The notes below the pieces were generated by a model. That model was not told where the DNA came from, ran no database searches, and saw only the letters and a program-made list of their open reading frames with translations. From an uncultured Synergistaceae bacterium (GTDB lineage: Bacteria; Synergistota; Synergistia; Synergistales; Aminobacteriaceae): DNA of 7,122 nt. Below, piece by piece: positions 6,001-7,122 of this stretch. The first letter of the stretch is position 1; every line of letters starts with the position of its first letter. The DNA is taken from the NCBI GenBank assembly GCA_937870605.1, contig CALMZW010000231.1, positions 1 to 7,122 of the forward strand, given 5' to 3'. Position numbers and translations under genes: made by a program.

Positions 6001-6063
6001 GGGTTCCGCGGTCGTGGGGATAGGTGTGGCGCGATCCGTCCCTCGTCTCGAATCAGCCATTTC
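5970..6063 (-). ncRNA. Possible small RNA of about 94 nt
   Basis: A candidate extended -10 (6078-6070) and the strong terminator at 5970-6000 bracket a segment of about 94 bases without a sensible reading frame. Apart from the terminator stem I see no conserved fold; it does not match the signal recognition particle RNA core, 6S or tmRNA as I know them. The alternative is that this segment is the 3' untranslated part of the small-ORF transcript at 6124-6326. Confidence 0.25.
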
Positions 6064-6069
6064 TGTTCA

Positions 6070-6078
6070 ATTATGCCA
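6070..6078 (-). promoter_or_regulatory. Candidate extended -10 for the possible small RNA
   Basis: The minus strand reads TGGCATAAT: a TGn element followed by CATAAT, five of six matches to the -10 consensus. No good -35 is visible. Confidence 0.3.
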
Positions 6079-6123
6079 TACGTGGCGACCGCACCGACGG
6101 GGACAGCCCACCCCCGCCGCGCG

Positions 6124-6243
6124 TCATGCGTTCTTCGCCTCTACCCCGTACCGGAGCCACAGGAGGCCGTCTTCGAGCGTCTCCGCGTGGTCGAGACGCA
6201 GGTTCACGAGGTCGTCCGCGGACGCGACGTCCGGACCGTTCAT
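6124..6243 (-). CDS. Possible 39-residue protein or gene remnant
   Basis: A 39-codon frame, starting MNGPDVASADDLVNLRLDHA and ending LLWLRYGVEAKNA, uses G or C in nearly every third codon position, like the real genes nearby. GTG 6249 and TTG 6246 are in-frame alternative starts. The frame remains open upstream to 6336. The ATG overlaps the stop of another short frame (TGATG). It is followed after 124 bases by a strong terminator. It could be a small translated gene or the tail of a decayed one; no family is recognised. Confidence 0.35.
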   Translation of the reverse strand: MNGPDVASADDLVNLRLDHAETLEDGLLWLRYGVEAKNA

Positions 6244-6326
6244 CAACACGGCGACATTCGCCCTCCGACAGCCGCCGTCGGCCGTGCATCGAACACGCTT
6301 TGTTTTTTCCCGGACGCATCGAGCAT
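6243..6326 (-). CDS. Possible 27-residue upstream ORF coupled to the 39-residue ORF
   Basis: ATG 6326 opens a 27-codon frame (begins MLDASGKKQS, ends GGRMSPC) whose TGA overlaps the ATG of the next frame as TGATG, the arrangement used for translational coupling. It has no clear ribosome binding site. If it is one ancestral gene, a single frame slip near 6245 would join the two parts. Its 5' end overlaps the plus-strand promoter at 6326-6334. Confidence 0.2.
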   Translation of the reverse strand: MLDASGKKQSVFDARPTAAVGGRMSPC

Positions 6327-6334
6327 GGTATACT
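6326..6334 (+). promoter_or_regulatory. Extended -10 promoter of the two-helix membrane protein gene
   Basis: TGG-TATACT is an extended -10 element with five of six consensus bases. The -35 region is poor. Transcription would begin near 6341, about 54 bases before ATG 6395. The leader has an A/T-rich hairpin near 6361-6380 (AAAAA paired with TTTTT). Confidence 0.5.
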
Positions 6335-6394
6335 TTTCATCGTAATACAACAAACAGCATTTCGAAAAATACGTTTTTGAAGAGAGGGTGCGGC

Positions 6395-7033
6395 ATGGAC
6401 GATAGGGATTCTTCCCCCAGGGGGAAACTACTGCAAAAAATCCTCGAAAAGGCGCGGAAGACGGCCGCCCGATCTCCCGAGCACGAAATAGACCTGGTCG
6501 TTTCCGACTCGATCTATGACGACCTCTCGGGCGCGCGAAGCAGAATCGTCCGCGAGGACATCGTCGCCTATCTGCGAAACCGGGCGAAATACGTCCCCGC
6601 ACTCGACCGGCTCGTCGTCAATGTCGCACTGCGCGGCCCCGAAACGCTGCACGACATCAGGGACGCCGTACGGAACGCGACGAGGGACGCCATTCTCTAC
6701 ACCCACAACGAACTGAAACAGATCAAAAAGCTCTACACGCTCCTGTTCGTTCTCGGGGTTCTGACGTTCGTCGCCAAGACGTTCGTCACCGGCTTTTTCA
6801 AAAACGCCGGCGTCAACGAAATCTTTCTCATCATCATGTGGGTCTTCGTCTGGAGGGCCGTCGAGCTGTTCTTCTTCGAGCGCGGGACCATCGTCCGGGA
6901 AAACATGCGCCTGATCCAGCTCCACGAGGCGCGGTACGTCGCGGCGGATTTTTCGGCGCCGGAGGAGGCGCGAAAAGACACAGCCGCCGTCATTGTTGCA
7001 GATCGCGCAGACGCTGCGACGCCGGACGATTGA
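6395..7033 (+). CDS. Unrecognised membrane protein with a two-helix transmembrane hairpin
   Basis: A 212-residue protein of no family I can name. Residues 1-110 are hydrophilic and probably cytoplasmic: a basic N-terminus, then EIDLVVSDSIYDDLSGARSR (31-50), REDIVAYLRNRAKY (53-66) and a helical stretch ending in HNELKQIKKL (104-113). Two hydrophobic helices follow at about 113-135 and 142-160, with a short loop (KNAGVNE). The second carries several aromatic and acidic residues (IIMWVFVWRAVELFFFERG), so it may pack against a partner. The tail (161-212) is charged and back in the cytoplasm. No signal peptide. ATG 6395 is chosen for the AGAGAGGG ribosome binding site 5-6 bases upstream; the longer frame back to 6014 crosses the promoter and has arginine-rich shadow composition. 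No strong terminator follows. Confidence 0.85.
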   Translation: MDDRDSSPRGKLLQKILEKARKTAARSPEHEIDLVVSDSIYDDLSGARSRIVREDIVAYLRNRAKYVPALDRLVVNVALRGPETLHDIRDAVRNATRDAILYTHNELKQIKKLYTLLFVLGVLTFVAKTFVTGFFKNAGVNEIFLIIMWVFVWRAVELFFFERGTIVRENMRLIQLHEARYVAADFSAPEEARKDTAAVIVADRADAATPDD

Positions 7034-7039
7034 CGGAAT

Positions 7040-7110
7040 CCCCGCGGTTTTTTAAACTTTATAAATATGTACGTGATGAAAAATTACTCATAAGAAAAGG
7101 ATTTGTTTGA
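7040..7110 (+). promoter_or_regulatory. AT-rich leader of the right-edge gene
   Basis: After the GC-rich membrane protein gene, composition drops sharply. TATAAA (7060-7065) is a possible -10 without a clear -35, and AAGGA (7096-7100 region) lies about 9-10 bases before ATG 7111 as the ribosome binding site. A T-run at 7048-7053 after CCGCGG might serve as a weak terminator for the preceding gene. Confidence 0.35.
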
Positions 7111-7122
7111 ATGAGTAAAATT
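7111..7122 (+). CDS. Start of a gene cut by the right edge
   Basis: ATG AGT AAA ATT (Met-Ser-Lys-Ile) follows an AAGGA ribosome binding site and an AT-rich leader. Only four codons are visible, so no product can be given. Confidence 0.5.

Noticed and set aside
5970..6063. Signal recognition particle RNA, 6S RNA or tmRNA
   Set aside because: None of the conserved cores of these RNAs is visible; only a generic terminator stem is present.
4891..6345. 484-codon plus-strand open frame
   Set aside because: It crosses the racemase gene in antisense, several promoters and a terminator, and has arginine- and serine-rich shadow composition.
6014..6394. N-terminal extension of the two-helix membrane protein back to 6014
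   Set aside because: It crosses the extended -10 promoter at 6326-6334 and has random Arg/Ser/Thr-rich composition; ATG 6395 has a good ribosome binding site.

Overview
The window looks like a chromosomal stretch of a GC-rich, Shine-Dalgarno-using bacterium with an exported surface beta-helix protein. Repeats of the polymorphic-outer-membrane-protein type followed by a choice-of-anchor Q module are common in Lentisphaerota, Kiritimatiellota and relatives. That is my best guess at the group, but the window has no phylogenetic marker that fixes it.

Layout, left to right. Positions 1-2259 (minus strand) are the N-terminal 753 residues of a large exported protein that runs off the left edge: signal peptide, twelve Cys-x-Phe-x-Gly-Asn beta-helix rungs, a choice-of-anchor Q module and the start of bacterial-repeat (InlB-B-like) modules. 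An AT-rich intergenic region of about 450 bases follows, ending in a strong terminator. Next is a methionine gamma-lyase (2709-3908, minus) whose active-site residues match the family one for one. Its leader can form two mutually exclusive hairpins, and tandem repeats lie just upstream of its promoter. A class I SAM-dependent methyltransferase (4223-4876, minus) and an Asp/Glu/hydantoin-type racemase (5073-5801, minus) come next, each with its own promoter. The racemase has a near-consensus promoter with a perfect palindrome over the -35 box, but its reading frame lacks an ordinary start codon where the family begins. Positions 5970-6336 hold an orphan minus-strand terminator, a possible small RNA and a possible pair of overlapping small ORFs. 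On the plus strand lie an unrecognised 212-residue protein with a two-helix membrane hairpin (6395-7033) and, at the right edge, the first four codons of another gene.

Together the minus-strand genes suggest amino-acid catabolism: sulfur amino-acid cleavage to methanethiol, 2-oxobutyrate and ammonia, a small-molecule methyltransferase, and a racemase. They are separated by 196-314 bases with individual promoters, so they look like neighbouring single-gene units rather than one operon. No tRNA, rRNA, CRISPR array, insertion sequence or phage gene is visible. The oddest points are the racemase start, the methionine gamma-lyase leader, the racemase operator and the orphan terminator.
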